Assembly (NCBI GenBank): GCA_011799875.1
Contig: CM022297.1
Location: 534,039,479 to 534,103,478 of the forward strand
DNA: 64,000 bases
Reading direction: 5' to 3'
Source of the DNA: Thinopyrum elongatum
Taxonomy: Eukaryota; Streptophyta; Magnoliopsida; Poales; Poaceae
Below are positions 55,051 through 64,000 of the stretch, one piece after another. A program made the translations under genes and the position numbers. A model generated the notes under the pieces. That model saw only the letters and a list, made by a program, of their open reading frames with translations, had not been told where the DNA came from and made no database searches. The number at the start of each line of letters is the position of its first letter. The stretch's first letter is position 1.

Positions 55051-55320
55051 AAATTTGTATTAGTGTGGCACCATGTTCTGAATTTGTATTAAGTGTGGCA
55101 CTATATTCTGAATTTGTATTAAGTGTGGCACTATGTTCTGAATTTGTATTAAGTGTGGCACTATGTTTGAAATTTGTATTAAGTGTGACACTATGTTCTG
55201 AATTTGTATTAAGTGTGAAACTATGTTTGGAATTTGTATTAAGTGTGACACTATGTTCTGAATTTGTATTAAGTGTGGCACTATGTTCTACATTTGTATT
55301 AAGTGTGGCAACTATGTTTG
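55051..55320 (+). repeat. 30-bp tandem repeat, nine copies
   Basis: Units of AATTTGTATTAAGTGTGGCA plus CTATGTTCTG follow each other from 55051 to 55320 with few changes. They lie between the transposase stop and the start of the plant mobile domain gene, so they may belong to the transposase 3' end or to the next promoter. Confidence 0.92.
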
Positions 55321-55338
55321 AAATTGGTATGTGTAGGA

Positions 55339-57961
55339 ATGGCGGGAATGTGGTTGCTGAATGGGGAAATTGATAAGGGTCATCGTGGTGCGATATGGTA
55401 TGAGCGAAAGCTCAAGCCTCTGGTCACTCGCACTCCTCTGGAGAACTGGATGATACACCCAGGATGGGTTCAGCGGTACGTGCTTTATTAATTTGCACAC
55501 TGACATGAATATTAATGGGAGACACTAACTGAAATATGTTCTGTCATGAAGGTTGAAATGGGCTGGCCTTTTACCTTTCGCGCGTCTGGTTGAGTCTATC
55601 CCGGGCTGCAAACGCCTCGCCATCGACTCCTCCTTGTTGAGCTGCTTAGTGGACCATTGGAGGCCAGAGACCCACACGTTTCACTTCCGGTGGGGAGAGA
55701 TGGCTCCTACTCTAGAGGTTGTGTCACTTTTGCTGGGACTACCGTTGGCAGGTCATGCCATAGGACCGTTGGACGCACCGGCTGGTTGGGAGCTCGGTCT
55801 TACACAACATTTTCATGGTGTTTTTCCGGATGCTCCGGATCCGGTATGGGAGCATCACGGACCTAAGTATGATTGGTTGCTCAATTTCTAGGTTAGTTCC
55901 CCTACCTATTATCTTCAAGTTATCATGCAAATGGTTTTACAGAAAATACCTGCGGCTTACTAAATATTTGTCTTTGCTTAATGCAGATCCAGAAGTTCCC
56001 GACGCCGTTGAGTGCGGAACAGATCACTCGGAGCCTGGAGGCCTACTTAATGTGGCTTTTCGGTAAGGTGATGTTCACAGAGAACCATGTCACCACTATT
56101 AGCGTGCTCTACATCCCTATGGCACTCGAGATTGCTAGCGCGGAGACGGCGGATCAGATCAGACAGAGTTGGGGTTCGGCGGTCTTAGCGGCTACACACC
56201 AAGGTATGTGCAACGGCTGCCAGCTTTCATCGACAAAGCCAGCCCTTCTTGGATGCCCTCTATTCCTACAACTATAGTCGTGGGAGAGGTTCTCTATAGG
56301 GTGACCAGATGTACGTGTTCATCAGCCTATAGACGCCATGTTCGATGCTGACGGCATCGACATGCCTACTTTTGGTCTGTGTTGGACACGTCGCGAGGTA
56401 TGTATCGTGTTATAGTTTAATGCAACTTTTTTGTGCACAAGAGATAGTTCAATGCTAGCGGCTACTAACTTTTGTTTTCTGCAGAGACGCTTTGCTAGTG
56501 ATCAGACCAGGAAGGCATACACGGCATTGAACGAGCAGTTCGATACGTACACTGGGGTCATCTGGCAGCCCTACACGGAAGCAGCCATACATGCAAGATA
56601 CCCCGGTGGTATGTCTGTGCTATGCACAAGGGACCGAGATTACTGGATGACGAAATCGAAGATCATCTTTGATATCTTCGTCGAGGAGATGGCACAATAG
56701 AGGGTTATGAGGCAATTTGGTCTTTTGCAGTTGGAGCTGCCTCCCCCTACAGAGAACCCGGTGCCAGCACGCGTCCACAGGTATTAACCAGTTTTTCAGT
56801 GTTGCATTATCTTTGACAGTACTCCATTCGAAGCATTGCGTAATTGTTGAACACACACCATAATTTTAGGATGACGAGGAAGGGCATGCATAGGACAACT
56901 GCTAACTGGCTAGTTAGACTAGAGCCGTATGTTACAGAATGAGAGACAGCAAACACACATCTATGGCATGAGAATCACAATTTTGATCTCAATGAATTCA
57001 ATCTCTATTTGCGGCGTTACATGACCGGAACACGGTTACGCATCATTGAGCGCTCTCACCCAGAGGAGATACCTGACCCTACTCCGTCGGATATGTACCC
57101 GAGCTATGATACTTCGGGCTCTAGGCAGTACACGGTAAGATATATTTTCTTTAAGTAAAGTTGTGACATACTTTGACGTGCATACTTAATAATCGTCATG
57201 AAAATTTTCAGGCTCGCTGGACACACGAACTATACGACGACGTGACCACCTTTTTACGATCACTGTCGTCTGGACCTCTTCTTCAACACCGGCCTGTGCT
57301 ACAGCCCTTCTTGGAACGCATGCAGAACAAGATACGGGCTGTCTACGAGGCTATCACGTGCACCCGGAGAAGCGACGTTGTTCAACACCACCAGCAGCAG
57401 CAGCAACAGCCACGTCACTCCACGCACCGACAGCAGCCACGTCCACGTCTAGCACATCAGCCGACGACCAGGCCACCCCCTCCTGACCAACCTGGCAGTT
57501 CGACGTGGCATCACCCACAGCACTATGGTCCCACATCAAGCTTCGTGTTTTCTCCACAGTAGCAGGGTCCCTCGTCAAGCTTCGTGTTTCAGCCAGAGCA
57601 GCCGTCACAGCCAGCAGGTATGTCACTTCATATTTATTGTTTTCAATATTAGTTGAGGCGACCTCATTCTTCATGACTTAACGTTCATCGTGCAGGAGCC
57701 TACGGATGTCATGCGTCTATGTCGGCATCACATGATACGTGGGGGAGTGATCAACATCCTGAGGACAACATACATGCTCAGATGTCGCAGCACATCGAGT
57801 GGATGAACATGTTCTCAACTCCTCCACCTGGCCCCACACAGGATACACAGTATGACCAGGGTGAGTCTGAGATTCCTTCTCGCCAGGTTAGGGCACCCAA
57901 CAGGTTGGGATGGACGCCGCCTCAAGATCAGCCTCCGCGCCAGGGCAGACGTCGTCAGTGA
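55339..57961 (+). pseudogene. Plant mobile domain (PMD, MAIN-like) gene of the Mutator-like element
   Basis: A multi-exon gene. Exon 1 is 55339-55475 (MAGMWLLNGEIDKG). An intron with GTACGT donor leads to exon 2 (55552-55891). Exon 2 carries the PMD signature: GLLPFARLVESIPGC, LVDHWRPETHTFHFRWGEM, APTLEVVSLLLGLPL. Exon 3 from 55987 has LWLFG-type LMWLFGKVMF, then SWGSAVLAATHQGMC and LLGCPLFLQL. Later exons include QPYTEAAI, VMRQFGLLQLE and the Pro/Gln/His-rich C-terminus ending GRRRQ (TGA 57959-57961). Six in-frame stops replace single codons. PMD proteins occur both as host genes (MAIN/MAIL) and in transposons. The function in the element is unknown. The exon borders after 56280 are approximate. 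Confidence 0.75.
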
Positions 57962-58201
57962 CGCTTCTATCTATCAGTAGAGACATGACCATCTACTTCT
58001 GTATGAGACTTATGTCTATTCTATGTATGAGACAAATGACTATGTACTTATGTATGAGACATATGCCTACTCTATTTAGTACTCTGTTATCCGAACTACA
58101 ACATCATATTTAGATAGAACATAATGCTCGTACAACAAGACAGTACAAACAACTAGATAGAACGGTACATACGACTTAACTTACAACATACAACATAAAA
58201 A

Positions 58202-58687
58202 TTACATGAAGTCATCATCGTCATCCTCCATCGATGCAGAACTCTTGCCCTTCGACGATGAAGAAATCTTGCCATTCGACGATGAAGAACTCTTGGCCTT
58301 CGACGATGCAGAACTCTTGCCCTTCGATGATGCAGAACTTTTGCCCTCTGACGATGCAGAACCTGGAAGCGGCGGCATGAAGATATCATCTTCATCCTCG
58401 CTGTCGGCACTCCATAAAAAAGTATGTTTTGCTCCAAACTTGACGTACCTTCCACACTTTAGGTATCTTCCATGCAACCTCAGAAGTTCTTTCCGTATCT
58501 CCTCAAAGGTCCTGGAAGGCCACCCGCACCTACTTAATGCGTGAGCCAGCTCATTCAGTAGGGTGTCAGTACTGATGAGTTTGTCCCACGGAACTAATAT
58601 GTTGTCTACCCTCAAATCGACGGCTAAATCCAGAAGACATTTGGACATACTAGGGTGAAAACTACGATCTAAAGGATATCCGGACAT
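58202..58687 (-). CDS. Convergent small protein of the Mutator-like element (161 residues)
   Basis: I do not recognise the family. From ATG at 58687 the frame is intact to TAA at 58202. The first 100 residues look globular (DRSFHPSMSKCLLDLAVDL, ILVPWDKLISTDTLL, LAHALSRCGWP, LRLHGRYLKCGRYVKFG). The last 60 are an acidic patch (SEDEDD), a PPLPGSASSE link, six near-repeats of SSASSKGK and a DDDDDF end, so the C-terminus is disordered and highly charged. It faces the transposase genes, like mudrB in maize MuDR, but no sequence likeness to MURB can be claimed. Unlike its two neighbours it has no stop or frameshift. Confidence 0.6.
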   Translation of the reverse strand: MSGYPLDRSFHPSMSKCLLDLAVDLRVDNILVPWDKLISTDTLLNELAHALSRCGWPSRTFEEIRKELLRLHGRYLKCGRYVKFGAKHTFLWSADSEDEDDIFMPPLPGSASSEGKSSASSKGKSSASSKAKSSSSSNGKISSSSKGKSSASMEDDDDDFM

Positions 58688-58806
58688 CTTGGCGAGAACT
58701 AGAGAGCGGTAATATATGGCGAGAACGAGCAAAGTGGGAAAATATGGCGACAATACGAGACTACGCTAGACTGCTTACCCACGTTACTGCCGAGGGTGTT
58801 TTATAG

Positions 58807-59026
58807 GCGGGAACTAAGAAAGCGGGAAAATTGTGGCAGGAACATATGGCGGGAACTACCAAAGCGGGAAAATATGGCGGGAAGTAGAGAGCGGGAACAA
58901 GAAAAGCGGGAACATATGGCGGGAACAAGCAAAGCGGGAACATATGGCGGGAGATGGCGGCCTGAGAAAATATGGCGGGAAATAAGGGGGAAACGCGCGA
59001 GGGTAGATGGGGGGGTATGGCGGGAA
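58807..59026 (-). promoter_or_regulatory. E2F-type motif array upstream of the convergent gene
   Basis: Eleven GCGGGAA heptamers on the plus strand (TTCCCGC on the gene strand) lie in 220 bp, several in 28-bp repeats with TATGGCGGGAA. Four are extended to GCGGGAAA, the complement of TTTCCCGC, a canonical E2F site. The array lies between 120 and 340 bp upstream of the ATG at 58687. Binding is inference from the motif. Confidence 0.55.
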
Positions 59027-59181
59027 ATAAGGGGGAAACGCGCGAGGGTAGATAGGGGGAGAGGGGATGGACTGCTCCAATCAGCCCACAGTAGGTTGAC
59101 AGGACCCAATCAGCCCACAGTGGGCCGATAGGACCTAATCAGCCCACAGTGGGCCGACAGGCTGCTTGCCCCGCGGCCGAC

Positions 59182-59322
59182 TAGAGGCCTATCGGCCTGC
59201 TGTGGGCCGACTAGACTCAGTCGGCCTGCAGCGGGCCGACGGTGTATTATTTTTGAATTTTTTTCATCCAGTGTAATATTTTTGAAAATTAATAAAAAAT
59301 GTATTATTTAAAAAAAATTAGC
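59182..59322 (-). repeat. Right terminal inverted repeat of the Mutator-like element
   Basis: Complementary to the left end at 51117-51258. Palindromic GTCGGCC blocks extend inwards to about 59085. Confidence 0.85.
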
Positions 59323-59766
59323 GTATTCTGATGCCCACTCAGGGTTTTTCCCTCTTAAAAGCGACTCTGCTAAGCCGGTCTACCTGCCGGTCTGTTTTCA
59401 AGACGCCTAGCTTCGTCGCCTCCGGCAACCGCCGTCACCGCTTGTGACCTCGCGCTGAGTCACTCCGTTTTGGCTTCGCTCTGAGCCATCGTGCTGCAAA
59501 CTGCTTTGCTTCCGCCGGGGAAAGTGGCTAACCCGCCGTTAAAATTACTGGAGGTGATCCACGATGCTGTATACAGATCATCTATCATCCGAACGAATCA
59601 GATGAAATTCATTCGGTCAATTTTTATCGATACTTTTTGATTCTTTCGAGAACAATTACTCTCATCTGTGATATCTTTATGGATGAAAATTATTCATTAT
59701 AAGAGCGATTATCGTGCCACGGATACGGAGAGCGTGTTGCTGGCGTCTTTCTGCACCGACGTTCGT

Positions 59767-59889
59767 CCGCGCCGGCTTACAACGCCCGTGGCCGACTCTC
59801 TCATCCGCGCCGGCTTACAACGCCCGTGGCCGACTCTCTCATCCGCGTCGGCTTACAACGCCCGTGGCCGACTCTCTTGTCCGCGCCGG
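59767..59889 (+). repeat. 38-bp tandem repeat, just over three copies
   Basis: Units starting CCGCGCCGGCTTACAACGCC at 59767, 59805 and 59843, with a partial fourth at 59881. Confidence 0.9.
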
Positions 59890-62567
59890 GTTACCGGCCG
59901 ACTCCTGCATATATATCAACAAATCAGAGCCACGTCTGCTCACACAAGCTGCTTAATGAGCGCACGCAAGCTGCCGCCTTGCGGCCCGGTCTATTCCAAC
60001 AACTCTGGAGCAGATCATAACATATTATCAGCATCCACCGGATGGCTCGATGAACAGGCGCGCAAGTCACCGCCACTACGGTTTGGTTAACTTCAACAAC
60101 CAGCTGGGATGAACCATTGGTCAGGTTACTGACACAACTAATACGGGATCATTCATAGTCCGTCGCGGTCGACCTCACTCTTCCGTGGATTCATATCGCA
60201 TTATCAACGCCAAGGATATACAATGAGTGTCGCGAAGGTCATCAACTCGCCACCTCGCCTCCAGCTTCAACACATTCCAGTGTTCCGCTTTTCAACTTTA
60301 TGCCGGTTTATATCACGGTCAAGTACGGAGAATCTCAAGCCAACTCCTCGAGTCGTCTTAAGACTCGAGGGCTACACGGACATGACTCAGCAGATTTTGC
60401 CAGTTTCAGCAAATTCAAAAACCCCGGGTCATCGGAGTGAAAATAACCCGATCTCGGGGGCTACTGCCACATTGGTGAAAGTTTAAAGGCCGTCAGAAAA
60501 TTTCCGGCTCAAAAAGTGCCGGGCAGTCAGAAAAGTCCGGTTCAAAATCCGGCTCAAGGGAAATTTGTGTCTCGCAAAGTTTTGAGCTCTCAATATCTGG
60601 TTCAACATCCGATTCAAGAGGAATCCGTCTCTCGCAAAGTTCGAGTTCTCAGAAAAAAGGTTGCCAAAGAGGACTTACTGCCATGATGCGCGGTTCAAAC
60701 ATGGGTATCCTGCTTTATTGGCTGATCATATTATAGGTCACTTGGGGGCTTCCTACTCAATGAGTATAGCTATCTTGATCGGCTTTCATGCTACATTATG
60801 GGTCACTTGGAGCTTCCTGCTCAATGAGCATAGCTATTCTTACCCTCTTGATCGGTTTCCATGCCATAGGTCGCTTGGGGGCTTCTTACTCAATGAGTAT
60901 AGCTTTCACACCCACTTGACCGGCTTTCATGCCATAACTGAGTTAAACCTGCCTGTTTGCAACTTGCTACTCCGCCAGGTGACCCGCCGTACTCTTGACA
61001 GTCAATCTTTTTAAAGACCCTGAACTTGTCAAGGTTTAAACGGCGATTTATGTCACGTGAGAGCCGGCTTACAGTGAGCTAGGATAAACTCACCTGTCTG
61101 TTGTAGTCTCTCCACTATGTGGCCCGTTCGTACTCTTAACAGTCAATCTTTTCAATAAGACCCTGAACTAATTAAAAGTTTAAACGACGGATTTATGTCA
61201 CGTGAGAGCCAGCTTACGGGATGAATAGCTTTTATGCCAAGCTTCTTTGAAGCAAAAAAAATGAGTTTTCTCAAAAACCAGACAAGAGCTGGTCTCTTAT
61301 TGATCATGCCTTCAAAGCCGGCATTTTTATACTCTGTCATCATACACATACATTGCATCATACATTACATCATCATACCTTGCATCATATATGCATGGAT
61401 ATATTGGTTTATGTTGCAGACACCTGTTTTTCAAATCGGGTTATTCAAATCTTTAATAGCCACACATGGCTGGATTTTTATTATGGTTATCATAACCAGT
61501 ATTGGATGATTGAGGTTTTCAAAGTCCCTTAAGAGTAATGGCTATTTTTCCCTCATCCAAAAATACCAGCTCACAGTAGGGAGCATGGTTCAATATTGAT
61601 ATGCAAAGTATTCAGTAATATCATCCAGACAGTGGATCTGGTTTATTTTGCAATGGAAGGAATAGTCCCGAGTCGCTGCAGGCATACGACCCGGCACTTG
61701 GGGGCTACATTATTCAAATCAAGATTATATCAAGTATGCAAGTCCCATATCACTGCAAGCATGCACCACGGCACTTGGGGGCTAATGCAAGTTGCTTTTC
61801 AAGTCATCACATTGTCAACAGACCCGGTTATTTCAATGAGATAAGCCGGCCTTCTATCTTTTTCTAAGTCCCAGCCCAGTATTGTCTTACTGAGCCGGCC
61901 CTTGGGGGCTACACATTGATCCTTGAGTCTATATAATCAGATGCAGAAGTCCCTGCTCATTATTGCATAATGACCAGGCCCTTGGGGGCTACACTGGCTG
62001 AAGTTTTATGAGCATAATGCAATTACAAGTCCCAGGTTGCTGCAGGCAAGACAACCCGGTACTTGGGGGCGACATATGTGGAACATTCAACTTATGACTG
62101 GTGACTCAGACGAACTATCCAGATTTCTCTAGAGTTGCAACATTTATATTGAAGCAAGTCTTAAAGCTATCACTATGTTCCCCTCTTAAGACTTGGGGGC
62201 TACAGGTAATATGGCTATGAGGAAGGTATGCATTCAAATTCTCAGTTAGGAGTGAACCAGGTCTCATATTTTTTGATGAAGAAGTTTGCAAAGGTTATCT
62301 CCTCCGGGTTATTCAGACAACTTAAACATCATATGGATTTTTTATTGAATTTTGAAGTATTGAAAGTTGGCACAACATAAGATGAATTTATCAAACCAAG
62401 GCAGTTGAAGATAATAAGGGTTATTTTTTCTCAAGGAGCCAGCGTCAGTGTATTGATATGATAGAGTTTTAGAATTTTCAGGAGCTCGTCAACTGGTCTT
62501 TTTGAGTGAGCCGGTCCCTTCACATATTCTTATTTCAAGAGTTTAGCATGAATAAATTCAAAGCTAA

Positions 62568-62579
62568 ACTGGGGGCTAA
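62568..62579 (+). promoter_or_regulatory. Probable polypurine tract of LARD-like element
   Basis: The bases ACTGGGGGCTAA lie directly before the 3' LTR start at 62580, the place from which plus-strand DNA synthesis is primed. The tract is short and interrupted by pyrimidines. Confidence 0.5.
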
Positions 62580-63577
62580 TGTCGGGGATATTCCCCACGA
62601 CCAAGACCCGGCTCATAAGGGTAAGTCGCCCTGAGGCTTAAGTCATCTCTGGGTTTAAGTCGCCCTGACGTTAAGTCATCTCTAGGCTTAAGTTGCCCTG
62701 ATGTTAAGCCCTCTCTGGACTTAAGCAGATTCTAACCCGGCACACAGTTGTAAGCCGGCAGATGGTTTCTAACCCGGCAGACAGTTGTAAGCCGGCAGAT
62801 AGTTTCTAACCTGACAGACAGTTGTAAGCCGGCAGATATTTTCTAACCCGGCAGACAGTTGTAAGCCGGCAGATAGTTTCTAACCCGGTAGACAGTTATG
62901 ACCCGGCAGATGCATGGAGTCACGGAGATGAGTCCCTGAAGATGAGTCCCGGAGATGAGTCCCGGAGATGAGTCCCAGAAAATGAGTCCCCAAAGATGAG
63001 TCCCTGAAGATGAGTCCCTGAAGATGAGTCTTGAAGATAAGCCCGGCGATAAGCCGCCCGGCATAAGCCGCCTGGGTGTAACCCGCCCGGCGTAAGCCGC
63101 CCGGTTGTAAGCCGCCCGTCTGGAGATAAGAAGCCCGGGACTCAGAAGCCCATGGTGAGAAGCCCGGGATAAGAAACCCGCGAGGGGAAGTTAGAAATAG
63201 GCTAAGTCCTAATCCGACTTGGACTCTACATGTAACCCGCCCCTTCAACTTATATAAGGAGGGGCAGGGCTCCCCAAGAGGGTCAAGTTTTTCTAGACAT
63301 CTCAATAGACAGGTCTTAGACAGGCAAGTCTTAGACAAGATAAAAGTAGATGCTCTCGAGATAGAGGTGGCGAAACCTCACCCTTGTGACCGAGATCGTC
63401 ATCATTATCAATATCAATCAAGCAGGATGTAGGCTTTTACCTCCACCGTGAGGGGCCGAACCTGGGTAAAATCTCGCGTCTCTCGTCCCGCTCAACCCAT
63501 TCAAGCTACCAGTTAGATGCGTTGGCCTCACGACTAAGTTCTCACACTAGAACATCTGCCGTGACAAATCCATGACA
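62580..63577 (+). repeat. 3' LTR of LARD-like element
   Basis: 998 bp, the same sequence as 47708-48652 apart from scattered changes. It is longer because it has more copies of the TAAGCCGGCAGATAGTTTC unit and fewer of the GATGAGTCCC unit. TATATAAGG lies at about 63251-63259. Confidence 0.9.
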
Positions 63578-64000
63578 CGGTGCCAAGAGCACGGGGCTGT
63601 ATCGACGTAAGAAATATATAACGGTGTTCCCTCTTCAAAGAGCACAGCCAAAGGGAAGCCAGAGACTTAATAATTTCTGGTCACGCTGTGCCCCACAAAA
63701 AATATATAAAGACCTTAGGCAGTGCAAATACGCTACATAAAACTACTGTATGCATCACAAGATACATATTCAGTAGATAATCTACTCAGGCCACATTCGG
63801 CCAGTACATGTTTCACTTTTCAGGACGTTCTACGCTCACGTCTAGCTCGCAGTCCGCCGCGACCATCACGACGGCCTCCCCGACCTCCTCGAAGAAGTCG
63901 GCGAGCTGGTGGTCCTCAGGAACTGAGGTGGCAACGGCATGGATCGACACCTCAGGTGACACGCTCTGAGCCTCGCAAGGATGAGCCGAGCTCCCTCAAT
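63578..64000. other. G1 3' region continues
   Basis: After the target duplication CGGTG, the interrupted G1 non-coding sequence resumes. On the minus strand from about 63990 to the stop at 63813 there is a short open stretch without an ATG (DHQLADFFEEVGEAVV, VAADCELDVSVERPEK). It could be an exon or an antisense frame, but it is too short to call. Confidence 0.35.

Larger units (their letters stand above)
51117..59322. mobile_element. Mutator-like element with three genes, 8.2 kb
   Basis: Starts GCTAATTTTTTTAAATAATA, and its right end in reverse is GCTAATTTTTTTTAAATAAT. Similarity of the ends continues for about 140 bp. Both sides carry the perfect 9-bp duplication GTATTCTGA (51108-51116, 59323-59331). 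It encodes a MURA-type transposase (52249-54983) and a plant mobile domain gene (55339-57961) on the plus strand, and a convergent small gene on the minus strand (58202-58687). Large size, coding content and mild damage mark it as a recently autonomous element. Confidence 0.92.
59332..62579 (+). other. LARD-like element internal region, right
   Basis: Non-coding. It contains a 38-bp tandem repeat (59767-59889) and, from 60730 onward, about ten copies of a CTTGGGGGCT motif. No retroviral domain is seen. The last bases before the 3' LTR, AACTGGGGGCTAA, are the probable polypurine tract. Confidence 0.65.
47708..63577 (+). mobile_element. Large non-autonomous LTR element (LARD-like)
   Basis: Two long near-identical LTRs (47708-48652 and 62580-63577) in direct orientation, starting TGTCGG and ending ATGACA or ACGACA. 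Flanks are CGGGG and CGGTG (63578-63582), a 5-bp target duplication with one difference. Internal sequence, without the Mutator insertion, is about 5.7 kb and contains no gag, protease, RT or integrase; it is a GC-rich tract followed by non-coding sequence with polypurine-like repeats. It must have moved with enzymes from a related autonomous gypsy-type element. Confidence 0.85.
40552..64000 (+). mobile_element. Gypsy element G1 internal region, interrupted by later insertions
   Basis: Old gypsy element hosting a LINE (43401-45937) and a LARD-like element (47708-63577). Domain order protease, RT, RNase H, integrase is the gypsy order. Its own sequence is 40552-43400, 45938-47707 and 63578 to at least 64000. 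Several stops and frameshifts show it is dead. Confidence 0.75.

Noticed and set aside
55060..55281. Repeat peptide frames across the 30-bp array
   Set aside because: The unit length is a multiple of three, so any stop-free unit gives long frames on both strands. No start context or motif is present.
58753..58753. Longer start for the convergent Mutator gene
   Set aside because: The upstream codon is TTG. The first ATG is at 58687.

Overview
The window looks like nuclear DNA of a large-genome Triticeae grass (wheat, barley or a close relative). The reasons are GT-AG introns, a very GC-rich gene of grass type, and a dense nested bed of transposons of the kinds that fill those genomes: gypsy and copia LTR elements, CACTA, Mutator, PIF/Harbinger, Stowaway, Helitron and LINE. 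Only two ordinary host genes can be supported: a polyol/monosaccharide transporter (5326-6983, plus strand, two exons, apparently intact) and an F-box protein gene (about 27771-30381, minus strand). Nearly everything else is mobile or derived from mobile DNA.

Layout. 1-4577: a decayed LINE reading frame split by two MITEs, a third MITE, and a PIF/Harbinger element with a broken transposase. 5231-6983: TATA box and transporter gene. 7371-9955: a Helitron-like terminus on the minus strand and a complete non-autonomous Helitron carrying a fold-back MITE. 10095-18391: a copia LTR remnant, a Stowaway, the 5' part of a gypsy-like element (LTR, primer site, gag, protease remains) and older retrotransposon debris. 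18403-21840: two non-coding Mutator-like elements, each with a perfect 9-bp target duplication. 22357-27747: a LINE with ORF1 and ORF2. 27771-30381: F-box gene, with MITEs beyond it. 32471-35974: a CACTA element with a stop-bearing, truncated TNP2 transposase. 36000-39040: mixed debris. 39043-64000: a four-layer nest.

The nest. An old gypsy element (G1, 5' LTR 40088-40551, pol to 47375, resuming at 63578) was hit by a 5'-truncated LINE inside its RNase H region (43401-45937) and, in its 3' non-coding part, by a roughly 16-kb LTR element (47708-63577) with no recognisable gag or pol (LARD-like). That element was in turn hit by an 8.2-kb Mutator-like element (51117-59322) with perfect 9-bp target duplications, terminal inverted repeats of about 140 bp, a nearly intact MURA-type transposase, a plant-mobile-domain gene and a small convergent gene on the other strand.

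The most interesting system is this last Mutator element. Its three-gene, convergent layout recalls MuDR, but with a plant mobile domain gene added, and the upstream region of the convergent gene holds eleven copies of GCGGGAA, including four exact E2F-type octamers. No database search was possible. Family names rest on recognised motifs, termini, target duplications and general knowledge of the families.
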